Shown one piece after another: positions 46,269 to 58,956 of a stretch of DNA of 64,000 nucleotides. The stretch's first letter is position 1, and each line of letters starts with the position of its first letter. The translations under genes and the position numbers were made by a program. Source of the DNA: Epiperipatus broadwayi (Eukaryota > Onychophora > Udeonychophora > Euonychophora > Peripatidae); assembly GCA_028023455.1 (NCBI GenBank), contig JAQFVV010006505.1, forward strand, positions 932,001 to 996,000, in the 5' to 3' direction. The notes below the pieces were generated by a model that made no database searches, had not been told where the DNA came from, and saw nothing but the letters and a program-made list of their open reading frames with translations.

Positions 46269-46974
46269 AGTATAGATAATAAAAATATATTTAAATACAA
46301 CACTAGATCTATATATGTCATTACCATTCATACATAATTTAATTTATTTACAATCAATAACAAAACCGAATGACAAAAAATACAATCGGATATAAATAAT
46401 AAATGCAGAATACATGTCAAAACACCCTAAAATATATACAACCAAGTTGGTTAAACAATTGACCACATGAGCATAAATAAACGTCAATGAACAGAGAAAT
46501 CTAATAACCATATCATCACTGTGTGATATATAACTCAAAACAGGGATATAATTGGGTGCTCCTGAAAATTAACATTAGTATTCTCTATCCCTTCATATAT
46601 ATGCATGGTATTGATGTACCATGCATTTAATGATGGAGAAGTGGTTTTAATTAAACTACAGATATATACATAAATTACTGATGTAATGATAGATGTATAC
46701 AAACTACCACACGGAGATATACCATATTACTTAATTATTAATTTCATTTTTATAAATTAAATCAATGTGATATGTTAATTTAAAAATATTAGTTTTATAT
46801 TCAAACTAAGCGATTTATAAACATTATTAATTTATTTTACTATTACTGTTTATAACTTATCAATGTTTACATATAAGAAGATTGCATTTCATGTAGTTGA
46901 AAAGTTAAAACACAAGGTACAAACTGATATACTTATTAATTTGTTATATGTTACTCAAATAAATAGTCAAAATT

Positions 46975-47150
46975 GCATGGAAACGCTAAGACGTCATTTT
47001 AAATACCGCTTCCATGTGCTGAAACAAATGACGCGTTACTCTATAAAGCGCATGCGCAAAGTAATGTGCTTACTACGCACTGATATTGTTTTGCTATGAA
47101 TGCAAGTTAAAGTTTTGAATTTTCCGTATCCACTGCGCACTATAAATGAG
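46975..47150. promoter_or_regulatory. Candidate promoter-like CpG cluster
   Basis: Within very A+T-rich DNA this stretch holds AGACGTCATT (CRE-like) at 46989, TATAAA at 47042-47047 overlapping AGCGCATGCGCA (NRF-1 consensus-like palindrome) at 47047-47058, and a second ACTGCGCACTATAAAT at about 47132-47147. Clustered factor sites and TATA boxes suggest a host or element promoter. No transcript or ORF supports it, and short motifs occur by chance. Confidence 0.3.
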
Positions 47151-47884
47151 TTATGTAACCAAACACACATTTAAGCATTTTTAAAATTGAAATCAAAATT
47201 ATTAATAAATTTCTCTACATAATTATGAAACATTGTTAGTGTTTACGATTTAATTAAAGAGTAGAATAATTCTAAATATATTATTTATTCTTAGTACAGG
47301 TAAATTAATTTTTATAAGGGATGTTTCATATCTACCGCCTTCATTAATGGCAAATCACTGACACAAGGAGACTCTTAATATTTAAATGAATGATTAGCTT
47401 CATGGCATATAGCTCCTGGAATAGCATTTGTAATGTGTGTTTAAATATATATATATATTTAAAAAGTTTAATTTTTTCTCTTTTGAATAAAATGATGTTC
47501 TATTTAATTTAATTATTAAAAAATCACCAGTGTAGAGTTTTAGAAAAAAATTGTTGTTAATTTCAGGATCACCTGATAAGATCCCTGTTTCGGGACAAAA
47601 TATTCCATAATGATGAAATATGGTTGTTGATTTTTTCTGTGCATTGATATGAATGGTTAACTTATTTATTTATAAAAGCTTACTATCTTATCTTTCAAAA
47701 GTGACATTTATTAGTAAAAGGATTACAAAAATTTTGGGTACACTTACCCCTTGAGAATTACAAAGTGTTCAATGTGACAAACAAGGTAAAACAATTATTG
47801 ATTATATAAAGTAAATATGCTTGCTAACAATTATGTCCATTAAAGAGTTGCTATAATGTTGATATTAATGTGTATCTGAACATG

Positions 47885-48505
47885 AGTATCTCTATACATG
47901 GATCTACACGGCCCAGCTACTGAGAAGCCATCCATCATCCAATGATCCCACCCCTGGGGTCCTGAAGCAAAAACTCAAATGCTTCAGCTGAATAGGTGGA
48001 CAAGTCCAGCATTGCGCCAACCACCACAACAGGCAGCAAGGTCCAAGGCTCAAGTCCATTGAATAATAAATTCTCAACCTGCAGCCGAGCCATGTCAAGA
48101 CCATTCCAGATGCCCCTGTCTCTCAATCAACAGTCCAAATGTGCAGGGACCGCATTCGGTCTACCTGCCCAGAATTGGAAAGCCAATTAAGAAAATCACA
48201 TAGCGAGCACAGATCTGCACTGCCTAAAACCAACCTATCAAGGGGGCACAGCAGCCAACCAGAGCGGGAATGGTGCTGAGACTTTGACCAGGTACCCTCC
48301 CAGCAGGTTTTCCAGGTAGCGGCAATAATTGTCAACAGCCTGCACCAAAGAACCAGCCTCCTAATGACTGCCACCACCCCTGAGGAAGAAAAGAGGAGTG
48401 CAGACCCATGCCCGGAAAATTATTGCAGCAAAGCCTCTATCAAAGTTACAAAATTTGGAGGTGGCCCAAATCAGACCAACCACCTTACGAACTCTCTAAT
48501 TTTAA
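47885..48505. other. G+C-rich island of unknown nature
   Basis: About 600 bases near or above half G+C, in sharp contrast to both flanks. ORFs of 63-84 codons exist on both strands (for example 48123-48377 minus), but none shows a recognisable domain. The edges are abrupt. It could be a LINE 5' untranslated region, an unrecognised repeat, or transferred sequence. Confidence 0.5.
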
Positions 48506-48699
48506 AGTTAACCAAAGAAAAAAATGATTAGCTCACTATTATGGAAAACAATATAACAAAAAAATAACACAATATTTACAAAATCATTAGAATTAAGATC
48601 TACAAGAAAAATGTCATAAATGTATCATCTTCTAAATAACGAATATTAAATTTAAAAACTTGGATATATATATTTTGTGTGAAATTGTTTTATTATAAA

Positions 48700-49225
48700 T
48701 ATATTCAAGCTCCCTACAGCTATCCACTTCGTCTTATACAAATGATATACATGACCACATATATGTGAAAAAGATAAATGATGTCCAATATACCCATTTC
48801 ATGCTAAACCAGCACTCATCAGTTTGTCCAGATCATCATCGCCCATATATATATATATATATAATCAGCACTGATCCTATACATGAAGGATCAGAATTAA
48901 CTTGAGGCTAACATGGGCATAAAAAAAATATTGGCACCATCAAGGGATTTGGGCATCCATCATCAGATTTTTAATGGTATGGAAGGCTGAAGAATAGGAT
49001 AGTGGAGTAGATCGAAGTCTGTCCAGATAGTTTGAAGATTTGCTATCTTAATATAAACTGAACACTGGTTATATATATATGGTAGATGATGATCTGGAAC
49101 AACTGGTGAGGGCTGGTTCAGGATGAAATGTATATGGTCAGGTGTATTGGTTGTCTAAGATGGAGTAGATAGCAGTAGGGGGCTTGAAAGTCTGAGTTCA
49201 ATTCTCTTATGATTACATTAACTTC
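48700..49225. mobile_element. Palindromic hammerhead-family element, copy 5
   Basis: Left arm with ATTCAAGCTCCCTACAGCTA and right arm with GGGGCTTGAAAGTCTGAGTT in inverted orientation, centre near 48885-48900 (GATCCTATACATGAAGGATC). The left ribozyme keeps its core; the right one is mutated (CTGGTGA at 49103-49109). Confidence 0.82.
48778..48838 (-). ncRNA. Type I hammerhead ribozyme, left arm of copy 5
   Basis: Minus strand: GAUGAUCUGGACAAA, CUGAUGA (complement of 48816-48822), stem II GUGCUGGUUUAGCAU (48801-48815), GAAA (48797-48800), stem III of two pairs with a GGGU loop, cleavage nucleotide A at 48789, return strand UUGGACAUCAU. All invariant bases are kept; one mismatch in inner stem I. 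Confidence 0.78.
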
Positions 49226-49565
49226 AGTATAGACACTATATTTGTATTTAAATATTATATTCTTATTTGCTATGTAAACTTAATAAAACTAGATTCCTGT
49301 ATTCGAACTTGATCTATTATATTGATGCTTTGACAAACAATAAACATTTCTGCGATTATTTTGACTTATAAATTTTAGAGCAGCAATAGAGAAATGGACT
49401 CAATCCAAAAGATTTTTGGAATCTGTTAGCCACCAACCAACTTTGTGCTAATTATTGATTTATGGATATAAAAGTTATATAGTATAAAAACACCCAGAAC
49501 CCATTATTCTAAATTCAATTACATTTAAAATCTGAATTCAATAAATTAGTAAAAGAATATTCATA

Positions 49566-49652
49566 ATTGTATTGTTTTATTTAAATAATGCATTATATAT
49601 ATATATATATATATATATATGCATGCATTATTTAAATAAAACAATACATATT
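49566..49652. repeat. TA-loop hairpin
   Basis: ATTGTATTGTTTTATTTAAA at the left is complementary to TTTAAATAAAACAATACAT at the right, around a (TA)n loop. Confidence 0.8.
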
Positions 49653-50094
49653 ATAAATATATCTTTATATATATATATATATAACTTTTAAATAAGAATT
49701 GTCTATTTCTATTATTATTGGTATTTGGAATTTTTTTTAAATGATCTAATTTTTTTTATCCAAAAGCATAAAATCTAGTCAATAAATTTAAATAATTAAA
49801 ATATTTTCTTTAACTACAATTCTTACTCTCTTTAGAGGAATAAAAAGTGTATTGATTAAGAATAGGAAAAGAATGCCAAAAGCATTTCTTTTTCTTTTAC
49901 TTGTGAATTGAAGCAAGAAACAAAAATATTTCATAAATTAGAAAGTCCTTCTTTGAAATAATATTTAGAAAACATATATAATATACTGTTTAGCATTATT
50001 ATTCTAACTACAGAAACGAAGTCCTAATATAAGTTAGTTCAAAACATTTTTAAAAGAAAGCAGTATACTCTACTCAAATATATATACTTATATG

Positions 50095-50340
50095 AATTAT
50101 AATAGTAAGAAAATCAATTTATACATCACATGATTAAAATTTAATAAGCTTGTATTTATAAATGTAATATAACGAGCATGCTAATAGCTATAAACAATCT
50201 CCCACCAATAAATACTGCAAGAGAAATCATTTGAATCTCTATCTAGAATTATCCTCATCCCCAAACCAGTTTCAAGCTAATGGCTCTTATCAGTGAGATG
50301 CTAGAACATTCAGACACTAGATTTGACAATGCAGAGGTTA
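50095..50340. repeat. Family D, copy 2, one arm
   Basis: Same landmarks as 37297-37590 and 60980-61150: GAGCATGCTAATAGCTATAA, CCCCAAACCAGTTTCAAGC and CAGTGAGATGCTAGAACATT. The hammerhead core on the minus strand reads CUGAUAA (complement of 50287-50293), mutated at the invariant G. Confidence 0.72.
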
Positions 50341-50944
50341 TCTTTTATGAAAAAATGAATTAAAAAGAAGTATTAAAGAAATGATGGTAAATCTGCTGCA
50401 ATCTGAGGCCATCGATCTTTTAGAGAAGATATTAACACGTTCATTTTACTTTATATGAATTAAACCATCAAAGGAAATAACATCATTGAAAATATTATTG
50501 AAACAAGGAATTCATATTATATCAGTGAATAACACTCTTTTATAGACTATTGATCATATTTTAAACAGATGAAGTACATTGTTCATCATCTGTTGAATAA
50601 TGATATAATAATTTGGATGTTTGCATATAATTACATAATCATTTTTGTCTGATTTAGGTTTTAGAGAGATAATCCAGCTTGACAAATGTAATTCTGCTAT
50701 ATATAATGGTTTCCTGATAATATTTATTGGAATTTTTAAATGTGAAAGTAATATGTTACTTTTAAAATTGTTGCTAGTTTTTCTTATTTTTTTTTTTAGA
50801 AATAAATTATGCCATAAAGTTGTACCACCTAATTTTAAGAGTGTTGTTAAGGTTTCTATTTTTATAAAATATAAAAACAGAAAAAATATTGCAAAAATTA
50901 TCAAGAAATATTTTTTTTATTTTTATTTTAAGTAATAAACTTTA

Positions 50945-52140
50945 TTAAACAAACATTTAAATATGTACATAAAATATCTACAAATTAGTTTTCATTCACT
51001 TTTTTACACCAAATTTACCAATCCTGTCCCCCAAAGCACCACATTGCAAATCTATAAGACTCTCATTGTTGAAATGTTAATATTGTTTTCTTGTTAAATC
51101 CTAGAGTTAGGCCTTACAAATCGTATTCCTAGTTTAAAACATGGAACATTTCTTCTCTCTTGAAAGATCCTTTATTTTACCACTCTACATACTTTTACTG
51201 TCTTATTTCTCTTTGTGTGTGACCTTTTACTCCCACATTTCACAAACAGTCATAGCAGTCTCTCCCCATACCATTTCCACAATCTTCTTCAGCCAGTATT
51301 TCAAACACCTAGCAAAATAGTTGTCCCAATCATTGTCAAGTTTCTTTAACCAATTAAACTTTTTATTATCAAAGATTAACGAACACCGGATGTCCTTATA
51401 GTTTTCAATGCATGTATTATCACCATTATGTTATGAGGTTTGAATTTTATTACATTTTGCTTCAGTAGTATTTTAAGATTTATCATTGGGGTGTGGAAAA
51501 CTCTGTATCTTAGCTTCCCAAAAGCACTGCATTTTTCTAGTAAGTGCTGAAATGTTTCACATTTATTTTTACAAAATGAATAAGTTTCATCATTCCCAAT
51601 CTTTTATTAATGTATGTTGTGGTCAGTAAAATTCCATTGATCAACTTGAATATGAATTTCATATATGTCTGTGGTGTATAAATTGAATGGAATTTTACTA
51701 GGACCCCTTTCATTGAACAATTTATCCATGAATTTTCATGAGGTTTTACTCCCCTTCTTATGTCTTTATATCTAATTCCTTCCAAATTTTGCACATTTAT
51801 GTCATCTTGTATGTCCTTATATGCAATAAACATATCTGCCAAATAAGATCTTCTCTCCATCCTATTTCACTATATATTTTTATATCCCCCATTGATGGAC
51901 TGAAGCATGGATCCTTAATAACATTTAAATATGTTCTTGCAGTAATAAAATCTACATATATCTTTGGATCAATTAAGTTAAGCCCACCCTCATTAATGGG
52001 TAACTGTAACATTGCCAATGATAGTAATCTAGATTTCTTTCCCCAGATGATTTTTTTGGCCATCTGGTTTATTCTACTGATTATTTTGTTATATAGTTTG
52101 ACCGATGGATTATCAAGAAATATTATTGGGTGCTAATAGA
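50945..52140 (-). pseudogene. LINE reverse transcriptase C-terminal region (different family)
   Basis: Minus strand: INQMAKKIIWGKK and LQLPINEGGLNLIDPKIY (51797-52100) form the W-G-K ... L-P-x-x-x-G-G-L-x-L connection domain seen after LINE reverse transcriptases. Then, after a frame change near 51590, comes a C-terminal CCHC finger, FCKNKCETFQHLLEKC. Further stops and shifts follow towards 51250. No catalytic palm remains. Not obviously the same lineage as the 37.6-kb LINE. Confidence 0.68.
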
Positions 52141-52384
52141 GTGTGAGCTGTACCTACTTATTTATCACTGTCCACATACCAGTGCAGTAAATAAATAGCT
52201 ATTCAATGAGTTTCATATTTTTCACAAATCAAAAATACAAAAACATGAAAAAATATAATAAAAACTGAAAACCTCAAAATAATATATCTAAAGAACAAAC
52301 AGTGTTTACAAAACAAATATTTTATGTAAATGTCATAAACACAAACAAACTGGAAGAAATTAAATTAATTATTACCATTATCAG

Positions 52385-52678
52385 ATTTTCAATAGTATGG
52401 ACAGCTGAAGAGTTGGAGGGTGGAGTAGATTGACACCTATCCATTAAAGTTTGATTATTTATTATCTTAATATAAACTGAGCACTGGTTATATATATATA
52501 TATGGAAAATGATGGTCTGGACCAACAGATGAGTGCTGTTTCAGCACAAAATACACATATTGAAGATCACTTATCCTTTTCACATGTGTTTGATCATATG
52601 TATCGGTTATATGAGGTAGAATGGATGGCAGAAGGAATCTTAAAAGTCTGTGTTCAAATTCTCTATATTACATAGTAA
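52385..52678 (+). repeat. Hammerhead-family element, copy 6 (one arm, decayed)
   Basis: From TCAGATTTTCAATAGTATGG to TTCAAATTCTCTATATTAC. Core mutated to CAGATGA (52526-52532), and GAAA to AAAA, so inactive. Stem II pairing GTGCTG/CAGCAC survives. Confidence 0.75.
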
Positions 52679-52909
52679 AAAACATAATATAAAATGAAAT
52701 GTATAAGATCTTCATATTTGTTAAACCTAGGATATTTTATAAAAGCACTTATTTTATTTTTTTTGCATTTTAAGTTTCGGTTGTGTGAATTTAAGAATAT
52801 AATTAATTTATTGTAAATAACTTAGGATTACCTTGTTTTTTGGAATAAAAGATTTCTAATCCATCAGACCTTAGTTTTCAAATGCAATTATAAAATGACC
52901 TTAATATAT

Positions 52910-53712
52910 TAATTTATTAAGCACAAGCAGATAATATAATAACATAAAAGGCTGAAACCTTTGACAGATGCACCTTAAAAATGCTTATGTGACAGCCAGT
53001 CAGATGAAATAATGACTGCATGTGGATCTCTCAATTCAAAAACACAAGAAAAAGATGGTACCCACCTTCTTCTCTACTTAAATTTATATATAAATCAGAT
53101 TCAAGCATTCCAAACTAAGAGCATGAAGCTTAAAACAGCTTCACATTTATTTCACTAAATATTATATATAAATAAACAACGTGAAATCTTTCAATTTACT
53201 ATGAAGTAATTTTCAGATCTAATGAAATGATAGTAACAAATGTAAATATATTCATTTATTAAGTGCAAGCAGATAACATAATAATAATGTGAAAGGCTGA
53301 AATCTTTGATAGATGTGCCTTAAAAATGCGTATGTGACAGCCAATCAGATGTAATAATGACCGCACTTAATAAATTAATATATTTACATTTGTTACTATC
53401 ATTTTATTACATTTGAAAATTACTTCATAGTAAATTGAAAAATTTCACATTTATTTATTTATAATATTTAGTAAATTAACTGGGAAGGTGTTTAAAGTTT
53501 CATGCTCTTAGTTCAAAATGCTTGAGTCTGGCTTATTTATATATAAATTTAAATATAGAAGAAGGTGGGTTCCATCTTTTTTTTATAAAATCTCTGCCTT
53601 GTGTTTTGAATTGTGAGTTCCTTGTGCGATCATTATTACATCTGATTGGCAGTCACATAAGCATTTTTAAGGTGAATCTGTCAAAGGTTTCAGTCTTTCA
53701 TGTTATTAAAAT
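52910..53712. repeat. ~800-bp palindrome with a nested hairpin element
   Basis: The left arm (about 52930-53255) and right arm (about 53385-53712) are complementary: CTTTGACAGATGCACC against GGTGAATCTGTCAAAG, and TTTATATATAAATCAGA-type blocks. The centre is occupied by a ~120-bp element, 53262-53383, whose own ends are ATTAAGTGC/GCACTTAAT and which is homologous to 52910-53025. Confidence 0.78.
53262..53383. repeat. Small hairpin-ended element nested in the palindrome
   Basis: Ends ATTAAGTGC and GCACTTAAT; contains TGCCTTAAAAATGCGTATGT, also present near 52972 in the left arm. Confidence 0.65.
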
Positions 53713-53729
53713 GACCTTAAGAAAAAAAA

Positions 53730-54220
53730 AATAGTATGGTTTTTTATTTATATATCTTTTGATCTCATTGAATCCTGGGTTGGTTAGATATAAAAGCTTC
53801 ATTTTCATTTTTTTTATATTTCTTTTACAGCTGGCTTGTTTTAAAAAATCAGATCCACTCATAAGAGTTATAATGTAATTGCTTAACAAAATCTACTCAG
53901 GCATTGTTAAAACCATATTAGCAGCAAGTTAAGTTCAAACCCATAGATCAAATGCTTTAGAGATAGCATTGAAAGTTGTAATTGATCATTTTCACAATAT
54001 ATTTCTGATACCATTACAATATATATATATATATCACTTCTAGTCAATGCTTAAAAAACAAACCAATCAATAACCCGTTGTCAAGGTAACATTCAGATAA
54101 CAAATGGAAATGTTGATTGTTAAATAAAATATTTGATTATATATAATATCTATTTTTTACATTATAAACTAATTCAATATAATATTTGTAGTAAATATGT
54201 GCATTTACGGTTTAATATCT
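53730..54220. other. A+T-rich DNA, nothing recognised
   Basis: TA tract at about 54020-54033; no coding or repeat signal supported. Confidence 0.5.
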
Positions 54221-54224
54221 ATGT

Positions 54225-54360
54225 GTGTGTGCATATATAAGCAAAATAATTACTTGACTACACAGCTATTTTAGTATTTCAATCAAAAGACTAAATTCAT
54301 CAGTATATAGCACCAAATAATTTATTTCAAAACTAAACATTAAAAATCATTTTCATTTCC
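54225..54360 (-). repeat. Third hammerhead-like repeat, copy 2
   Basis: Homologous to 17215-17375. The minus strand keeps CUGAUGA (complement of 54296-54302), a weak stem II and GAAA, then a return strand with AUAGC pairing with GCUAU of the incoming strand; the cleavage site position is degraded. Confidence 0.4.
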
Positions 54361-55133
54361 ACACCTGATTATGTTTTTGTCATGTTTAATATAAGAACTG
54401 AATGCTGGTGGAATATTGTGCCTAAGGCTATCTATAAATGCTGGAATGTTTTCTGTAGAGAAATCTGTCTTATAGGAAAGCCTGGTTTATGGATTTGGGG
54501 TAGAATATAAATTTACTTCATTGATTTATGGTTGGTAATATAAAATTATATATATCCCTGTTGAATAGCTTTTGGATTTTATATCTTTCAGACTAGAAAA
54601 TATATTTTTAAATAATTTATTAACAGTAACTTGTGTAATGGATTCATAAAAATTATCAGTTGATTTATAATAATGTTCTCTCTCGTTTTTTTCTATGTGT
54701 TGTGTATATATATGTTGATACGAATATTTTTACGAGTTACATATATAAAAAACATATTTTACGGGTTCATCCGTCTTCAAATCAGTGATTGTAGCGCCTC
54801 AACAACCATCTTTCTACCTTTTATCACCCAGTGGATGACTTGTGTGACCAAGTCGAAACATCCGTATATCAATATTTAAATTTTTTTAACATAGATAAAC
54901 CCGCAAAATATGTCTTATATATATATATTATTCATGGATCAATTAAGTCCAAATAAATAATTGCAATAATTCATAAGTCTGATTGTCAAATAATTATTTT
55001 TTACCTACTTGCAAACAAACCTCACTTTACATTCTCATTGTTACATAGTTATTAATTATAATTTATTTACAGGTGTATTAAAACATTTAGAATATATATA
55101 TAAACTCCATAACTGTAATTTTTAATACAATAA

Positions 55134-55445
55134 TAAAACGCAGTATATGGGTAAGAGAATAAATAGGTGTTACTGACCTCATTGAAAAAGTAAAAGACTG
55201 AAGTGGAGTTGGGCTGAACATATTGATAGAAGAGAGGATAATATATGGACAATTGAAATCTTAAACTGGATAACAAGATATTATAAAAGACCTAGAAAAA
55301 GACCACATGTGAGATGGATGGATGAAATAAAAAAGTGTCCAGGGGTGATGTGGAGCAGAGAGGCTAATAAAGATCAAAAAAGGTGGATTAAATTTGGAGA
55401 GACTTTCATCCTACAGTGGATTGATAATGGGTGATGATGATGATG
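55134..55445 (+). mobile_element. 5'-truncated LINE tail, copy 5
   Basis: Starts around AACGCAGTATATGGGTAAGA, carries the VTDLIEK to RPHVRWMDE region with several stops, ends in GATGATGATGATG. No clear target duplication found by eye. Confidence 0.82.
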
Positions 55446-55449
55446 AATA

Positions 55450-56685
55450 TATAAATAAATGTTATAGATAGTATTCTCTCTCTCTCAGCAAACAAGCTGT
55501 ATCTTATTTCTTCCCAAATATAATAAAAGAGTGAATCTTGAGTGTCCACTCATAAAATATAATTAAAATAAATTCAAAATGATTAAAATAATTTTATATC
55601 AGCATTGTTCTCCTTTCAATCAGTCTATATTGCAGGCATGGTAACTTGCTAACAATACAATTTTTTCTGCATACTCTTAATAAAATTTATTCTTTTGCTA
55701 AATCATACATAATAGGAAGTAACTCAAAGTTCCTATCATTAATTATATAAAACTTATAATTTCGTTAGGAGTGGTGAAAATCAGAATGTTTCCAAATAGT
55801 GTGTTTTATAAATCAAATCATAAATTTTATATTACTGTAAAATCAATAATTTATAATTGTAAAATCTTACACACAAGATATGATTAAACATACAAACATA
55901 CTTCAATTTAAGGAATGAACTAAATTTATCTCCATTGAAAATGTTATAATATAAAAGTATTCAAAAACCACTATGAGCTTCTCTTCCTATTATTAATTCA
56001 TTAAAATCTCTTTTAGACATAATAGTTCCAAAATACAATTAATAGTTCCCTTCAACTTATTCTAGGAATAATTTTCTATTAAAAAAAATCGTCTTGACAA
56101 TTGATTTATTTTTAAGCTAACCCTAATTAAATTTTGGCAATGGGTCATAAAATGTGATGCTTCATTTCTTTCAAAATTTTTTGAACATAAGGAAGGAAGA
56201 TATATTAAGAACTATTTCGATCACCTAGTATTAATAATCAAATGATTGTAGAAAAAATCAAACTTTCTTTAAACCTTTCAAATACATTTAGCACCAGCTT
56301 TAGTATATAACACATTTCAAATGATAATAGACAACAAAAAGAAATATCAAAAGAAAAAAAAATATTGGTATATCCACATATACTAGAGTTAGCAGACAAA
56401 GTATAAAAAAAAGTAATTAATATAACATCAGTATAACTTTTCAAAGCTGTGATATACCACAAAAAAACCTAAAGTTAAATTGTTGAAAAACGAAAACTGT
56501 ATTGGTGAAACAAGTTGTCCTGTTGAAAAATGATTAAAATATTATAAACTTATGATTAGAAAAGAAAAACAGATATATCTGAAATATCAGACCACACATG
56601 TACCAATGAACATATATATTCAACTGAAAAAAAAAATTGAACAAAGAGGAAAAAGTACAATAAATCAAATTAAAATAAGATGCTC
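55450..56685. other. A+T-rich DNA, nothing recognised
   Basis: No repeat family member or coding signal supported. Confidence 0.5.
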
Positions 56686-56697
56686 ATGTGATAATAA

Positions 56698-57110
56698 TAA
56701 GCCCATCATCATCATCATCATCAACCATTATCAATCCACTGCAGGATGAAGGTCTCTCCAAGTTTAATCCATCTTCTCTGATCTTTAGCTTCTCTTCTTC
56801 ACATCACCCTGCACACTTTCTTATTTTATCCATCCACCTCACATGTGGTCTCTTTCTGGATCTTTTATAATCTCTTGCAATCCAGTTTAAGATATCAATT
56901 GTCCATCTATTATCATCTCTTCTAGGCAATATGTTCAGCCCAACTCCACTTCAATCTTTTAATTTTTTCAATGAGGTCAGTAACACTTGTTTGTTCTCTT
57001 ACCCATACATTGCGTTTTTGATCTCTTCTTGTTACTCCCAACATGCATCTCTCCATACTTCTTTGAGTGGTCTGGAGTCTCTGTATTGCTCTTCTATTAA
57101 GACAACCTAA
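56698..57110 (-). mobile_element. 5'-truncated LINE tail, copy 6, with 12-bp TSD
   Basis: Minus strand, tail of CATCAT repeats at the left; encodes NRRAIQRLQTTQRSMERCML, WVREQTSVTDLIEK and the C-terminal block. Flanked by ATGTGATAATAA at 56686-56697 and 57111-57122. Confidence 0.88.
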
Positions 57111-57139
57111 ATGTGATAATAACCTTGTAGTCACATGTT

Positions 57140-57455
57140 TTCAACAGTATAGTTTAGATGGTTAGAGTATCATCTTAAATTTAATAGTCATTGATCTAAA
57201 GGTCAAGGATCAATTCCTGTTTAGTGCTGTCCCTAATCAGGCTACCAATATCTGAAGAAGAAAAGAGACCAATATCATTTGAAATGTTTTATTGTATACT
57301 CGCCTGCGCACTATTACTAACAGATAAATGTATATAAAAAGTTTAAATAAAGTTTGAATTTTTCTAAAGACATTTAGTAATTAATATTAGATGGTAAAAT
57401 TAGTCAAAATATAATTGTTATTAGCATACTATCATCACAAATTTTCAGACAAACA
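57140..57455 (+). repeat. Penelope 3'-region repeat, copy 6 (diverged)
   Basis: Degenerate tRNA-like head (GATGGTTAGAGTATCATCTTA), B-box relic GGATCAATTCC, then CTGAAGAAGAAAAGAG, TTTGAAATG and the shared tail with TCACAAATTTTCAG. Confidence 0.65.
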
Positions 57456-57711
57456 ATAAAGCAGGAAAACTTTAATCACTCTAATATTTGGTTAAATTAT
57501 TGACAAATGATTTGGTGACAGTCTCATTACTTATGCACAATGTAAAGTCATCTAGATTTAAATTTATATTTGAAAATACGGAGTTTTACTCACCATGAAT
57601 AATAGAAATTCCAATCAGGAGATAAATTCATTAGAGGCTGTATTAAGACTTTCAGTTCTGATATTACATTAATAGATGTTTCAATCATCAACTTTGATTT
57701 ATGGATTATAT

Positions 57712-58210
57712 TTATTTATATGAATTTAAAAGAATATGTGGTAATATTGAGGTTCTTTAATAAATTTATAAAGATATTACATAAGGGATAAAGAAATGTG
57801 AAAAATTCTATGTGTTTGTGTGTTTAATTTTAAAAAATCAGATATGCTAATTTTTAATTGAGTTATGAAGTTTATATCTGTGCTAGAGATAATCTCTAGT
57901 TTAGTAAATGATTAGTAATAATCATTACTATATTTATTTAAAGTGGATGGTGACAAAGATGTGGGTTGAATTAATTTGACCCTTGTAATTCAAAATGTAT
58001 TTATTTAATGTAGATAAATATTTTTTATATAATAGAGATATATATGAAAGATAGTGACCTAGACCAACTGATGAATACTGGTTCAACACAAAATGCATCT
58101 TGGGGGTCATTTGTCTTTTATTGTATCGTTATTTATATGAATTTAAAAGAATATGTGGTAATATTGAGGTTATTTAATATGATTGTATTTGTACATATCT
58201 ACAAAGATCA
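57712..58210 (+). repeat. Direct repeat pair (~50 bp) about 415 bp apart
   Basis: TTATTTATATGAATTTAAAA followed by GAATATGTGGTAATATTGAGG occurs at about 57712 and 58128. A hammerhead-family fragment lies just before the second copy. Confidence 0.7.
58040..58122 (+). repeat. Hammerhead-family element, copy 7 (ribozyme fragment)
   Basis: Only the ribozyme neighbourhood remains: AGACCAACTGATGAATACTG with CTGATGA at 58068-58074, stem II lost and GAAA changed to AAAA. Confidence 0.62.
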
Positions 58211-58779
58211 GTGGTTGTTAATTCCATTTGTGAATTAGATGAGCACAATAATTATAATATGTTCTGAATCGGTTCATGATACTTCAAAAATATCTAGAAA
58301 GATTTTATCTATATGGCTAATGATTGAATCTGGAATAAGAAATTTATTTTTGGAATAAGATCTTTTTTTATCTCTTGATAGAAGCTTTACAACATATTTT
58401 AATATTGTGTTTATAAAAAGCTTCACTGCATCTAAGAAACATATTTTTATGCTACGTTTGTTTCTATTAGGCTATGCAGAAGATCGCTATTCTTCGTTTT
58501 TTCTTCATTCTGAACTCTCTGTTTTAGGAAACGAAAGTATAATAGATACATGGTTTTAAATTAAACCATTTCATATTATGGAAGTTTAAAAAAATAGTAA
58601 GCTTAGAAAAACATTGCACATATAATCTACCAACAGAACGTATCTTAATAAAATATAGTGGGTAATTCTCCCAAAGCATAAGATTATATTTAAAATTTTT
58701 AAATAAAAATAATTCAGCAAATAAAAATTTAAATAATCAAACATCACATGACCATCATTCTTTAGGCTTATACAATCTG

Positions 58780-58956
58780 TTTTTCACAGAAGCAAAACTC
58801 TTCATACAGTAGTGCCACTCAGTGCAAACCAGAGTAATCAATGTATGCAGGAAGGTTTGTGCATAAAATCCCTATCTAGTGGGGATATTGGATGAATAGG
58901 CACTATGCACAAATCTTCCCGTATAGCTACTGTATGGAGAGTTTTGCCTCCTGAAA
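58780..58956. repeat. Inverted-repeat element (family E), copy 2, with nested hairpin
   Basis: GCAAAACTCTTCATACAGTA at the left, TACTGTATGGAGAGTTTTGC at the right. A second inverted repeat, GGAAGGTTTGTGCATA against TATGCACAAATCTTCC, lies inside (about 58849-58920). Confidence 0.78.

Noticed and set aside
46863-47099. 78-codon basic ORF as a small host gene
   Set aside because: No domain, no conserved repeat copy and no splice context; composition fits a chance ORF.
50554-50935. Overlapping ORFs of 116 and 96 codons on opposite strands
   Set aside because: Low-complexity hydrophobic translations on both strands from A+T-rich DNA; no recognisable motif.
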